A stretch of 64,000 nucleotides of DNA from an uncultured Naasia sp. (GTDB taxonomy: Bacteria > Actinomycetota > Actinomycetes > Actinomycetales > Microbacteriaceae). The DNA lies in assembly GCA_913778905.1 (NCBI GenBank), contig CAJYYA010000012.1, positions 226,233 to 290,232 on the forward strand, given 5' to 3'. This document shows, one piece after another, positions 36,859-45,729 of this stretch. Within the stretch, counting starts at the first letter, position 1; the number at the start of each line of letters is the position of its first letter. Under the pieces are notes generated by a model. It saw only the letters and a program-made list of their open reading frames with translations, did not search any database and was not told the DNA's origin. The translations under genes were made by a program, and so were the position numbers.

Positions 36859-37833
36859 ATGAGTTTCACGCTGCCGGACCACTGGGTCTGGGACTTCTGG
36901 TTCGCCGATGACGGCGAGACCTTCCACATGTATTACCTGCGAGCACCGAAGTCGCTCGGCGACGAACACCTCCGGCACCGGAACGCGCGCATCGGCCATG
37001 CGACTTCCCCCGATCTCGTCGACTGGACCGATCATGGAATCGTTCTCCAACCCGGGGGGACCGACGGCTTCGACGCCTCAGCCACCTGGACCGGCAGCGT
37101 CGTCAGGGACCCCGCGGGCGGGTGGCGCATGTTCTACACCGGTACCCGATTCGTGAACGAGACGGCCCATACCAACGTCGAGTCGGTGGGCGCGGCGCGA
37201 TCCGATGACCTGCACACGTGGACGAAGACCGGGTCGCCCGTCGCCGTCCTCGACGAGCGGATCTACGAGTCGCTCGCCGACGGCACCTGGCACGAGGAGG
37301 CCTGGCGAGACCCCTGGGTGTATCCGATCGACGGTGGGTGGCGGATGCTCATCACGGCCCGCGCTCGACAGGGCGACCGACCGGATCGCGACCGTGGGGT
37401 CGTCGCGGTCGCCGAGTCCGACGACCTCGACTCCTGGACGGTCCGGCCACCGCTCGACGGCCCGGGACTCGGCTTCGCCCATCTCGAAGTGCCCCAGCTG
37501 ATCACCATCGACAGCGCGCAGATGCTCCTCTTCTCCTGCGACTCCGCGCACCTCGCAGGATCGCGTGAAGAAGCGGGCGAGACGGGAGGGATCTGGAGTG
37601 CCGAACTCCTGAGCGATGGACGGGGAGCGACGCGCTTGTCGGAGCCGACCCTCCTGCTGGACGAGCGCCTGTACAGCGGCCGTGTCATTCGTGACCGAGC
37701 CGGAGAGTGGCAGCTCCTCGCATTCGTGAACCAGGACGCCGAAGGCAGATTCGCAGGCCGCATCACCGACCCGATGCCAGTGACCATGAACAACGGCACC
37801 CTCTCGGTGCTGGTGAAGGAGACCACCCCGTGA
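36859..37833 (+). CDS. GH32/GH68-like five-bladed propeller glycosidase
   Basis: 324 residues, no signal peptide, so cytoplasmic. Motifs in the order of clan-J enzymes: WDFWFADDGETFHMYYL (nucleophile-type Asp12), WRDPWVYPIDGGWRM (RDP block) and HLEVPQL (acid/base Glu in the EVP/ECP position). Likely cleaves the oligosaccharide brought in by the importer, for instance a fructoside; GH43-type activity is an alternative since the clans share these motifs. Overlaps the next gene by GTGA. Confidence 0.72.
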   Translation: MSFTLPDHWVWDFWFADDGETFHMYYLRAPKSLGDEHLRHRNARIGHATSPDLVDWTDHGIVLQPGGTDGFDASATWTGSVVRDPAGGWRMFYTGTRFVNETAHTNVESVGAARSDDLHTWTKTGSPVAVLDERIYESLADGTWHEEAWRDPWVYPIDGGWRMLITARARQGDRPDRDRGVVAVAESDDLDSWTVRPPLDGPGLGFAHLEVPQLITIDSAQMLLFSCDSAHLAGSREEAGETGGIWSAELLSDGRGATRLSEPTLLLDERLYSGRVIRDRAGEWQLLAFVNQDAEGRFAGRITDPMPVTMNNGTLSVLVKETTP

Positions 37834-39008
37834 CCGTCCCCGCTCCCACACTCGATCTGGTCGCCCCCGGTTACGAGCCGGTCGCCGACGCGTTCGCCAG
37901 AGCCTTCGAAGAATTCCCGCAGATGGGCGGTGCGCTGTCGGTGCTCGTCGACGGAACTCCGGTCGTGGAGGGCTGGGGTGGCCTCGCCGACACGAGGGAC
38001 GGGTCGCCCTGGCGACAGGACACTGCCACGGTGGTGTTCTCCTGCACCAAGGGGATCATGTCGATCCTCGCCGCGAAGCTGGTCGAAGACGGGTGCCTCC
38101 GCTACGACGCTCCGGTCGCCACCTACTGGCCGGAGTTCGCGGCCGAGGGCAAAGAAGCGATCACGGTTCGCGAGATCCTCTCGCACCGGTCGGGTTTGTC
38201 AGCCCCCCGTCGGCCGTTCACCACCGCCCAGATGCTCGCCTGGGACCCGATCGTCGAGGGGCTCGCCGCGCAGGAGCCTCTGTGGGAGCCGGACAGCGCC
38301 TACGCCTACCACGCGATCACCCACGGCTGGCTGATCGGCGAGGTGATGCGCCGTGTGACCGGGAAGATGCCCGGCGAGCTGCTTCGAGAGACGATCGCCG
38401 AGCCCCTCGCCGCCGATCTGTGGCTTGGTCTCGATCCCGCACTGGAGCCGCGTGTCGCGCATCTCACCGTCGGCTCGACGCTGGCCGACCTCGTCGCCGT
38501 TCAGGATGCGGAGGCGGCGGCAGCAGGAGGCATCGACTGGCCAGGGCAGGCCATGACACTCGGCGGAGCGCTACCCCGGGCCCTGGTCACGCCCGACGGC
38601 GGCTTCAATGCGCCGGCCGCACATGAGGCGCAGATCCCCGGAGCCGGCGGGATCGCCACCGCTCGCGGGCTCGCGACGGCCTGGTCGGCCACCGTCACCA
38701 CGACCGCGGGAGTACGCCTGGTCGGCGACGACGTGCTCGACGAGGCAGCCGCCGTGCAGACCGAGGGGGCTCCGTTCTACCCCGCACCCGCGCCCTGGCC
38801 CAGGTGGGGAATGGGCTTCCAGCTCGACTCGCAGGCACGGCACTACCTCGGAGCCGGCAGCATCGGTCACGACGGGGCGGGCGGACAGGTCGCATTCGGT
38901 GATCGCGAGCACGGTGTGGGCTTCGCTTTCGTCACCAATCAGATGGAGGCGATCGACCCTCGAGCCACCCGGATCGTGGACGCTCTCGGAACGGTCCTGC
39001 GCGGCTAA
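37830..39008 (+). CDS. Class C beta-lactamase-like serine hydrolase (EstB type)
   Basis: 392 residues starting at GTG 37830. SxxK motif SCTK (Ser71, Lys74), second motif YAYH (Tyr in place of YxN) and HDGAGG in the KTG position. This is the EstB/COG1680 group: esterases more often than lactamases. No signal peptide, so cytoplasmic. In an operon with sugar genes it may remove an ester (for example acetyl) from the imported sugar; that is inference. Last gene before the right-hand 75-bp repeat. Confidence 0.8.
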   Translation: MTVPAPTLDLVAPGYEPVADAFARAFEEFPQMGGALSVLVDGTPVVEGWGGLADTRDGSPWRQDTATVVFSCTKGIMSILAAKLVEDGCLRYDAPVATYWPEFAAEGKEAITVREILSHRSGLSAPRRPFTTAQMLAWDPIVEGLAAQEPLWEPDSAYAYHAITHGWLIGEVMRRVTGKMPGELLRETIAEPLAADLWLGLDPALEPRVAHLTVGSTLADLVAVQDAEAAAAGGIDWPGQAMTLGGALPRALVTPDGGFNAPAAHEAQIPGAGGIATARGLATAWSATVTTTAGVRLVGDDVLDEAAAVQTEGAPFYPAPAPWPRWGMGFQLDSQARHYLGAGSIGHDGAGGQVAFGDREHGVGFAFVTNQMEAIDPRATRIVDALGTVLRG

Positions 39009-39029
39009 TCGGACGCCTCCGCGGTTTTC

Positions 39030-39104
39030 GCGCGCACTCGCCGACGACCTGGCCGTGCTGCGTCGTCGGCAGAAGGCGCGTCTCGGCGACCGCGTCTCCT
39101 GAGC
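39030..39104. repeat. 75-bp direct repeat, right copy (att-like)
   Basis: Exact copy of 32365-32439. Here it codes for nothing complete: only the last residues of the duplicated gene end, followed at once by the convergent CitE gene (stop at 39106). The 39009-39029 stretch between the hydrolase stop and this repeat has no feature. Confidence 0.95.
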
Positions 39105-39105
39105 A

Positions 39106-39972
39106 CTACGGACGGTCAGCCGCCCCAGCAGCCAAAGTGCGCTCGGCAGCCCTCACCATGGCGATGTCGACGAAGGTCCCGTCTGCCAGCACGAACGCCC
39201 CGGTCCCGTCACGGGCGGCGTCTCGAATCCGCTCCACGATGAGCCGAGCCCGGGCCAGTTCGTCCTCTCCGGGTGTGAACGCCCGACGGATGACCTCGAT
39301 CTGCCGCGGGTGGATCGCAGTGCGCCCCGCATACCCGAGGGCGCGCCCGTCCCGGCAACTCCGATCGAGCCCGGTGAGGTCGGCGACGTCGGCCCACACG
39401 GCCATGAGCGGCTGCGGCAGTCCCGCGGCGGCCGCGGCGTTCACCAGTCGGGACCTCGACCAGGCGAGCCCCGGCTCCCCCGCGGGCCCGGCAGGCACTC
39501 CGAGTTCCGCGCGGAGATCGGCCTCGCCGGACGCGACCGACGCGACGCCTGCGCTCGCGATATCGAACGCGCGCTCGATCGCGAGCGCCGACTCGAGCAG
39601 GGCATGCACGTCGCGCCCCGGGGCCGCTGCACGGACGGAGGCCACGTCGTCGGCCGACTGCGTCTTGGGCAGGCGGATCCCGAACGCGGCGGGAAGCTCG
39701 GCGACCGCGGCGAGATCGGCCTCGTGCTCGGCGGAACCGCGGGCGTTGACCCGCACCTGCACGGCCGGCGCCGATCCGGTCGCCCCCGCGTCGCGCTCAC
39801 CCCACGCGGCGGCGAACTCGGCGAGCGCCGCGCGCCCGTCCGCCTTGCGCGACGACGTCACGGCGTCTTCGAGGTCGACGATGACCGCGTCGGCGCCCGC
39901 GTCCAGCGCCTTGGCGAAGCGGTCGGGGCGGTCGGCGGGCGCGTAGAGGGCGACGACGATCGGGCGGGTCAC
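39106..39972 (-). CDS. CitE-type HpcH/HpaI aldolase, CoA ester lyase
   Basis: 288 residues from GTG 39972 (overlaps the CaiB gene by GTGA). DAVIVDLEDAVTSSRK, ALLESALAIERAFDIAS, SGEADLRAELG, and GYAGRTAIHPRQIEVI are the blocks of CitE-like malyl-/citramalyl-CoA lyases, including the metal Glu and Asp ligands. A CoA-transferase directly upstream supports a pathway in which an acid is activated to its CoA ester and then cleaved. Substrate not determinable. Confidence 0.85.
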   Translation of the reverse strand: MTRPIVVALYAPADRPDRFAKALDAGADAVIVDLEDAVTSSRKADGRAALAEFAAAWGERDAGATGSAPAVQVRVNARGSAEHEADLAAVAELPAAFGIRLPKTQSADDVASVRAAAPGRDVHALLESALAIERAFDIASAGVASVASGEADLRAELGVPAGPAGEPGLAWSRSRLVNAAAAAGLPQPLMAVWADVADLTGLDRSCRDGRALGYAGRTAIHPRQIEVIRRAFTPGEDELARARLIVERIRDAARDGTGAFVLADGTFVDIAMVRAAERTLAAGAADRP

Positions 39973-41156
39973 GCGATCGATCCTTCCGAACGCATCCGGG
40001 CGAGATCCGCTTCCGTGAAGCCGAGCTCGGCGAGAACCTCGTCGGTGTCCGCACCGTGACCGCGGCCGGTGAAGCGGATCGTCGCCTCGTCGTCCGACAG
40101 GCGGAACAGCGGGCCCTGCATCGCCATGTCGCCGAGGTCCTCGTCGTGGATCCGGTGGATCGTGCCGAGAGCCTGGAACTGCGGATCCGCGACGATGTCG
40201 GCAGGATCGTAGACGGGCGCGACCGCCGCCTGCGCGGCTTCGAAGGCCTCGATCACCTCGGCACGGGAGTGCCGGGCGATCCAGGAGCCGACGGCGTCGT
40301 CGAGTTCGTCGGCGTGCTCGGCGCGCGTGGCGCCGGAGGAGAACCACGGCTCGTCGGCCAGCTCCGGGCGCCCCACGAGGGCGACGACCCGCTCGGCGAT
40401 GGACTGAGCGCTCGTCGAGACGGCGACCCAGGATCCGTCGGCGGTGCGATACGTGTTGCGGGGCGCGTTGTTGGCCGAGCGGTTGCCGGTGCGCGGCTGA
40501 ACCGTGCCGAGCTGGTCCCAGCGGGTGATCTGCGGCCCGAGCATGGCGAGGATGGGCTCGATGATGGCGACGTCGACGACCTGACCGGCTCCCGTGCGCT
40601 CACGGCTCTGCAGCGCGGTCATGATCGCGAAGGCGGTCGCCAGAGAGGCGATGCCGTCGGCGAGGCCGAAGGGCGGCAGGGTCGGCGGCCCATCGGGCTC
40701 CCCCGTCGCCGCCGCAAACCCGCTCATCGCCTCCGCGAGCGTGCCGAAACCGGGGCGGCTGCGATACGGACCGATCTGGCCGAACCCGGTGACCCTCGCG
40801 AGGACGAGACGAGGATTCGCGGCGGACAGCACGTCGTAACCGAGGCCCCACCGCTCGAGCGTGCCGGGGCGGAAGTTCTCGATCACGACATCGGCCGAGC
40901 GGGCGAGTCGGAGGAACGCCTCGCGCCCGTCCTCGGTGTGCAGGTCGATCGCGACGGTGCGCTTGTTGCGCCCGAGCGTCTTCCACCACAGGTTGTGGCC
41001 GTTCTTGCTCGGCCCGTGCCCGCGAGCGGGGTCGGGTTTGGTCGGGTGCTCGACCTTGATGACGTCGGCGCCCATGTCGCCGAGGTGCATGGCGGCCATC
41101 GGGCCGGCGAACAGGGTCGACGCATCGACGACCGTCAGTCCTTCGAGGGCGCTCAT
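39969..41156 (-). CDS. CaiB/BaiF (class III) CoA-transferase
   Basis: 395 residues, ATG 41156. FAGPMAAMHLGDMGADVIKVEHP, NKRTVAIDLHTEDGR, ENFRPGTLERWGLGYD and GAGQVVDVAIIEP are the family motifs. Moves CoA between an acyl-CoA and a free acid; with the downstream CitE lyase it may form a two-step degradation of a hydroxy-dicarboxylic acid. Overlaps both neighbours by 4 bases. Confidence 0.9.
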   Translation of the reverse strand: MSALEGLTVVDASTLFAGPMAAMHLGDMGADVIKVEHPTKPDPARGHGPSKNGHNLWWKTLGRNKRTVAIDLHTEDGREAFLRLARSADVVIENFRPGTLERWGLGYDVLSAANPRLVLARVTGFGQIGPYRSRPGFGTLAEAMSGFAAATGEPDGPPTLPPFGLADGIASLATAFAIMTALQSRERTGAGQVVDVAIIEPILAMLGPQITRWDQLGTVQPRTGNRSANNAPRNTYRTADGSWVAVSTSAQSIAERVVALVGRPELADEPWFSSGATRAEHADELDDAVGSWIARHSRAEVIEAFEAAQAAVAPVYDPADIVADPQFQALGTIHRIHDEDLGDMAMQGPLFRLSDDEATIRFTGRGHGADTDEVLAELGFTEADLARMRSEGSIA

Positions 41157-43099
41157 CCCTCCCCCTCCCAGCAGATGCGGAAGCCGATCGACGGCGACGC
41201 GTCCTGGCCGAGACCCGGCAGCAGCAGTTTGGCGGCGAACTCGGGCCTGCGGACGCCGCCGTCGAAGTACCAGTCGGATCCTTCGCTCAGGTGCGCACTG
41301 CCGCCCTTGAGCATGACGAAGCGGGTGCGGCCGTCGGAGTGCTCGGACTCGGTCCAGTTCCACACCTCGGGTTTCCGGCGGGTGAATGCCGGGTCAGCCG
41401 CGGCGAGCTGCCATTCGTCCTCCGTGGGCAGACGGCCCCCGGCCCACGCTGCGTACTCGCGAGCTCGGGCGAAGGTCATACCCGTCGCGGGACGGTCCGG
41501 ATCCCGGGAGTCGGTGCTCTCCCCAAGGGCATCGAGGAAGCGGGCGTACTCGGCCTCGGTCACCTCAGCCGCGGCGACGCGCACCGGCGCGGCGAGGTCG
41601 GCCACCCGTTCGAGCGTGCGCTGGTCGTGGAGGCGCGGGGGCAGCGGCTTCCACTCGTCGACGTAGGGCGCTCCGTCGTACATGCCGGTCTCGCGCATGC
41701 GATACCGGACGGTGAGCACGTGCTCCCCGGCGGGAACGACGACGGTCGGCTCGGGCGCCGCCCCATCGCCCGGGCGCTCGCGCCGCGGGCCCGCCCACGC
41801 CGGGGCGGTCAGGCGCCGGGGGCGGCGATGCGGGAAGGACGCGTCGCGCACGGGCGGTTCCGCCGCGAGCGCCTGGCGAACCTCGTCCAGGACGGCCGGG
41901 CGTGAGACGCCGGTCGCGAGGCGGACGACCGCCGCGACGCCGCCCGCCGGAACCGCGACCGCACGTACGGTCTCGGCGGAGTCGTGAAGCGGCACGTGGT
42001 CGCCGTCGAAGCGGACCTCCGCGGCAGCGTCCGACACGTTCGCGAGCAGCACCAGTTCCACGCCGTCGAGCAGGAAGGACGAGCCGAAGACCGGAGCCGA
42101 GTGGATCGTCAACGGCGTCCACTCCCCCTCGACCAGCCAGCGATGGAAGCCGCGCTGGACGGGCAGCATCCGCCGGAGGGTCGCCGCGTCGCGGTCGTTC
42201 CAGCCGACCCACGCACCGAACACGACCTCCCACACCATGACCCCGACGCCGTTGAGCCAGGCGGAGCGCAGCTCCTCGGCATGGTCGCGATGCCAGCGGC
42301 GGATGTGGTGCTGCATGTGACGGCGCTCGAACCAGCGGGCGCGCAGCACGCCGGGTACGTCGGAGTCGGCGAACCATTGCGCCCACGACAGCGTGTGGTC
42401 GGCGATGCGCTCGGTGGCGAGCTTCGACTCGCCCTCGAGGCCGATGCCGGGACGGGCAGCGTCGAGGGCGGCGACGAGCTCGGGATCCGCCTTCCTCAGG
42501 GTGTCGAGGAACACCCCGTCGGCGCCCAATCGGCGAACGGTGACGGCCAGCTCCTCGGCGTCCTCCCCGCCGCGGCGGGTGCCGGTGTCCCAGGGGTTGT
42601 AGTCGACGAACACGGCGACACCCTCCGCGTGCAATGCCGCGGCGGCCTCCTCGAGACCGGGGACGCGATAGAAGTCCCACTGGTTGCGGTCGTCGATGCC
42701 TATGACGGGGTAGGCGTGCCAGAGCACGACCCCGTCGATGCCGCCGAAGCGCTCACGCGCATCGGCGAGGAAGCGCTCCGGCGTGAAGCGCTGGGCCTCG
42801 AAGTCGAAGAACAGCTCGTCCCAGAGCCACACCTGGGCCACGGTGAAGCAGCGGCTGGCCCAGGCCGAGGCGGGGTCGTCGTAGCGGTCTGGCGTACCCA
42901 AGCGCGCGCGGGCCCCGTCGCGCCAGGCCATCAGCTGACTCCGCCACGCAGGAAGATCGGCGGGGTCGGTCGGCGGGATGAAGATCTTCGCGTCGTCCAG
43001 CGATTCGGCGGCGGTTCCGACGGTGACGTCGGCGTCGAGCGGGACCGGCGTGGGTCGATCGATCTCGCGCGGCACCAGCGGGTCGAAGCCTCCGCTCAC
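41153..43099 (-). CDS. TIM-barrel glycosidase-like / formylglycine-enzyme-fold fusion protein
   Basis: 648 residues from GTG 43099 (GTGA overlap with the ADP-ribosylglycohydrolase gene); the ORF up to 43861 is an artefact. Residues ~65-330 look like a TIM-barrel glycosidase (WLWDELFFDFEAQRF, GIDGVVLWHAYPVIG, VDYNPWDTGT, DGVFLDTLRK, GLEGESK). Asp in FLDTL and Glu in LEGE are candidate catalytic acids. The C-terminal ~150 residues are an FGE-sulfatase/SUMF1 fold (VTEAEYARFLDALG, AREYAAWAGGRLPTEDEWQLAA, VMLKGGS, SIGFRICWE). The two Cys of active formylglycine-generating enzymes are absent, so this half is probably non-catalytic or binds sugar. No signal peptide. Confidence 0.68.
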   Translation of the reverse strand: MSGGFDPLVPREIDRPTPVPLDADVTVGTAAESLDDAKIFIPPTDPADLPAWRSQLMAWRDGARARLGTPDRYDDPASAWASRCFTVAQVWLWDELFFDFEAQRFTPERFLADARERFGGIDGVVLWHAYPVIGIDDRNQWDFYRVPGLEEAAAALHAEGVAVFVDYNPWDTGTRRGGEDAEELAVTVRRLGADGVFLDTLRKADPELVAALDAARPGIGLEGESKLATERIADHTLSWAQWFADSDVPGVLRARWFERRHMQHHIRRWHRDHAEELRSAWLNGVGVMVWEVVFGAWVGWNDRDAATLRRMLPVQRGFHRWLVEGEWTPLTIHSAPVFGSSFLLDGVELVLLANVSDAAAEVRFDGDHVPLHDSAETVRAVAVPAGGVAAVVRLATGVSRPAVLDEVRQALAAEPPVRDASFPHRRPRRLTAPAWAGPRRERPGDGAAPEPTVVVPAGEHVLTVRYRMRETGMYDGAPYVDEWKPLPPRLHDQRTLERVADLAAPVRVAAAEVTEAEYARFLDALGESTDSRDPDRPATGMTFARAREYAAWAGGRLPTEDEWQLAAADPAFTRRKPEVWNWTESEHSDGRTRFVMLKGGSAHLSEGSDWYFDGGVRRPEFAAKLLLPGLGQDASPSIGFRICWEGEG

Positions 43100-44487
43100 G
43101 ACCGACCCTCCCGCTGCGCTGCTCCACCGAGGCGCTCCGCGAGAGCGGCGGTGCGCTCGGCCAGCTCCCGGATCGACCGGGTCGGACCGCCGGGCATCGA
43201 GGTGGCGATCCGGTCCTGCAGCGGCGCGATCCAGGCATCGTCGAGCCGCGCCGAGCCGAGCAGTCCGCCGACCACGGAACCGACGGTGGCCCCGGCGGAA
43301 TCGGTGTCCCAGCCGCCCGCCACCGCGAGCGCGACGGCCGAGGTGAAATCGTCGCCGTAGGCCTCGACGGCGCAGGCGATGAGCGCGGCGTTGTTCAACG
43401 TGTGCACCCAATGCAGGTGTCCGAGCGCGTCGTGCATTGCGTCGAGCGCGACTTCGGTCGTGGTCGTGCCCGCGGCGAGGGATCGACCGGTTTCGCGGCC
43501 GACGCGGATCGCGTCCGCGAGGCGCGACTCCGGCGGCACGACGGCGTCGGCCGCGTCGAGGGCCACCGGGCCCGACTCGACGACCAGAGAGGCGGCGCAG
43601 AGGGCCCCGGCCCACATCTCGCCGTAGACGCCGTTGCGGGTGTGGCTGAGGCGGGCGTCGACCCACGCCGAGCGGGCGGCGGCACGCACGTCCCCGGGGT
43701 GCACCCAGCCGTGCACATCGGCGCGGATGAGGGCGCCGATCCACTCCCGGAACGGGTTGAGGTGCCTCGCCGTCTCGGGTACGGGACGGGCGTCGAGGAT
43801 GTTTCGATACGCGGCGCGCTCGGCCGTGAAGACCCGCCCCGCCGGCAGAGCCGCGAGCCACGCCTCCGCGACGTCGTCACTCGTGAGGTCGTCCCCGTGG
43901 CGCTCGAGCAGATCGAGGGCGAGGATCGGGAAGTTGAGGTCGTCGTCCTCGGGCATACCGGCGATGTTCTCGACGAGCGAGGTCGGCGCCGAGCGACGGT
44001 TCCACGGCCAGCGGGTCGCGATCTCGGCCGGGAGCCCGATCGCGGTGAAGTAGGAGCGGATCGGCCAGTTGCCGGTCGCGCGTGCGATCTCCTCGATCCC
44101 GGCACGCGGGATCTTCTCGACCGGCTTGCCGAGAAGGCAGCCCGCGGATCGACCGAGCCAGGCGCCGTGGATCCGATCGACGTCCACGCTGCGCGGGAGC
44201 GCGGGAGCCGACGGGAGGGTGGCGACGATCGCCTCCCACTCGTCCGGCTCGGTCGCGCTCGGTTCCTGCAGCGTCTGCAGCTCGCCGAGCACGCCGCGTG
44301 CGACAGCGCGCAACTCGGGCGACGCAGGCGTGGCGCTCGCACCCGACGGCGCGAGGAGCGTCGCGCCGCCCGCGTCTGCCCAGCGTCGCTCGATCTCCGC
44401 GATCCCCGCCTCGTCGGCACCCTGCTCGCGCAGGGCCGCGATCTCAGCGGGGACGAGGTCTTCCGGCTGAGCCCAGGTGAGTCTCAC
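43096..44487 (-). CDS. ADP-ribosylglycohydrolase family protein (long form)
   Basis: 463 residues from GTG 44487. N-terminal ~85-residue extension, then the family core: AWLGRSAGCLLGKPVE, MPEDDDLNFPILAL and GGWDTDSAGATVGSVVG, the last holding Mg ligands of the ADP-ribosylglycohydrolase (DraG-like) fold. DDD replaces the DDT usual at the second site, as in a subgroup found with sugar transporters. Likely hydrolyses a nucleoside-, sugar- or ADP-ribose N-glycoside. Co-transcribed with a second family member. Confidence 0.82.
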   Translation of the reverse strand: MRLTWAQPEDLVPAEIAALREQGADEAGIAEIERRWADAGGATLLAPSGASATPASPELRAVARGVLGELQTLQEPSATEPDEWEAIVATLPSAPALPRSVDVDRIHGAWLGRSAGCLLGKPVEKIPRAGIEEIARATGNWPIRSYFTAIGLPAEIATRWPWNRRSAPTSLVENIAGMPEDDDLNFPILALDLLERHGDDLTSDDVAEAWLAALPAGRVFTAERAAYRNILDARPVPETARHLNPFREWIGALIRADVHGWVHPGDVRAAARSAWVDARLSHTRNGVYGEMWAGALCAASLVVESGPVALDAADAVVPPESRLADAIRVGRETGRSLAAGTTTTEVALDAMHDALGHLHWVHTLNNAALIACAVEAYGDDFTSAVALAVAGGWDTDSAGATVGSVVGGLLGSARLDDAWIAPLQDRIATSMPGGPTRSIRELAERTAALAERLGGAAQREGRS

Positions 44488-45653
44488 GCCGTGGCCCCGA
44501 CGGCCAGCACGGCGTCGAGAGCGTCGAGACGCGCACGCGCCGCCTCCGCGTCGGCGCGCCCGATCTCGCGCACCACCGCGACCATCTCGTCGACGACCCC
44601 CTCGAGGTTCAGCCGGCTCGCGCGCGTGACCTCGTCGATCCACTCCGCGGGCACCGCGGCGGTGCCACCGAGACCGCCGCAGATCGCGCCCGCCATCGTG
44701 GCGATGGAGTCGGCGTCACGGCCGTAGTTGACGGCGTCGACGACGGCGGCGCGGAGGTCGCCGTCGTGGGCCACGACCAGACCGAGCGCGACCGGCAGCT
44801 CCTCGATCGACTTGGTGCGAGAGGGGAGGCGGGCGTCCATCGCGGGCTTGCGGTACTCATCGCCGACGGTGTCGAATGGCGCCACAGCGGCGCGGAGGAC
44901 GCGATTCAGCACGCGCGGGTCGTCCGCTCCCCCGCGGGCTCGGAAGGCGTCGACCGCATCGAAGACCGCGGTTATGGCGGCGGCCGTGCCGTCGTGGGCG
45001 AGGTCGAGCACCGCGGCGCGGACATCGGCCACGCTCGCGCCGGGAGCCGATGCGGCAGCGACCGCGGCGGCGAACACGCCGGCCGCCTCGCGACCGTAGG
45101 ACGACTGGTGCGCTCCTGCGAGATCGATGGCCTCGGCGTAGGCGCCGCGGGGATCGCCGATGTTGACCAGGCCCACCGGGGCCATGTACATGGTCGCGCC
45201 GCAGTTGACGACGTTGCCGACGCCGGCCTCGCGGGGATCGGCATGCCCGTAGTGCAGCTTCATGACGAGCCACTTCTCCGCGAGGAACACCCGCTGGAGG
45301 ATCAGGGCCTCGTCCTCCAGCTCCGGGATCCATCGACGCTCGCCGATCATGATGGGCACGAGATCGCTCGCCACGTCGTAGGCGTCGAGGTGACGCCGCC
45401 TGGCCGAGTAGACCTCGATGAGCGCGTGGGTCATCAGAGTGTCGTCCGTGACGTGTCCGTCGCCCTTGTGGTACGGCGCGATGGGCCGGGCGGTCCGCCA
45501 GTCGGCGAGGAACGGGCCGACGATCCCCTGCACCCTGCCGCCGTGGCGCTCCTCGATCTGCTCGGGCGTCCAGCCCTCGGTCGCGCCTCCCAGCGCGTCA
45601 CCGACCGCCGCTCCCGCCAGCACCGCCGCCACCCGATCGTGCAGCACGTCCAT
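44484..45653 (-). CDS. ADP-ribosylglycohydrolase family protein (short form)
   Basis: 389 residues. AGAAVGDALGGATEGW, HVTDDTLMTHAL and YGRDADSIATMAGAICGGLGG are the metal-binding motifs of the family, all intact. ATG 45653 chosen because GAGGGA is six bases ahead; GTG 45665 is a less likely alternative. Paralogue of the next gene, with which it shares a 4-base overlap. Function: hydrolysis of an N- or O-glycosidic ADP-ribose or sugar bond, by family. Confidence 0.85.
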   Translation of the reverse strand: MDVLHDRVAAVLAGAAVGDALGGATEGWTPEQIEERHGGRVQGIVGPFLADWRTARPIAPYHKGDGHVTDDTLMTHALIEVYSARRRHLDAYDVASDLVPIMIGERRWIPELEDEALILQRVFLAEKWLVMKLHYGHADPREAGVGNVVNCGATMYMAPVGLVNIGDPRGAYAEAIDLAGAHQSSYGREAAGVFAAAVAAASAPGASVADVRAAVLDLAHDGTAAAITAVFDAVDAFRARGGADDPRVLNRVLRAAVAPFDTVGDEYRKPAMDARLPSRTKSIEELPVALGLVVAHDGDLRAAVVDAVNYGRDADSIATMAGAICGGLGGTAAVPAEWIDEVTRASRLNLEGVVDEMVAVVREIGRADAEAARARLDALDAVLAVGATA

Positions 45654-45675
45654 GTGTTCCCTCACTTCGCATCCT

Positions 45676-45704
45676 GCGGGGCGGACGGGCTACGCCCGCC
45701 CCGC
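45676..45704 (-). promoter_or_regulatory. Intra-operon hairpin
   Basis: GCGGGGCGG (45676-45684) pairs with CCGCCCCGC (45696-45704), 11-base loop, in the 76-base gap between the binding-protein stop and the next start. It is the only long gap in the downstream half of the operon and could reduce transcription of the enzyme genes relative to the binding protein. Confidence 0.5.
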
Positions 45705-45729
45705 GTCGTCATTCGGATCTCCGGCCGGC

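Noticed and set aside
37830-39008. A true beta-lactamase resistance gene
   Set aside because: No signal peptide, and the motifs SCTK/YAYH fit EstB-type esterases in a sugar operon.
32440-39029. Prophage or integrative element with its own integrase
   Set aside because: Only LacI, importer, glycosidase and hydrolase genes are present; no integrase, transposase or phage gene.
41153-41600. An active formylglycine-generating enzyme or sulfatase activator
   Set aside because: The catalytic Cys pair is absent and no sulfatase gene is in the window.
43100-43861. N-terminal extension of the barrel/FGE protein
   Set aside because: Overlaps the coding part of the ADP-ribosylglycohydrolase; the GTG at 43099 with a GTGA overlap fits the operon.
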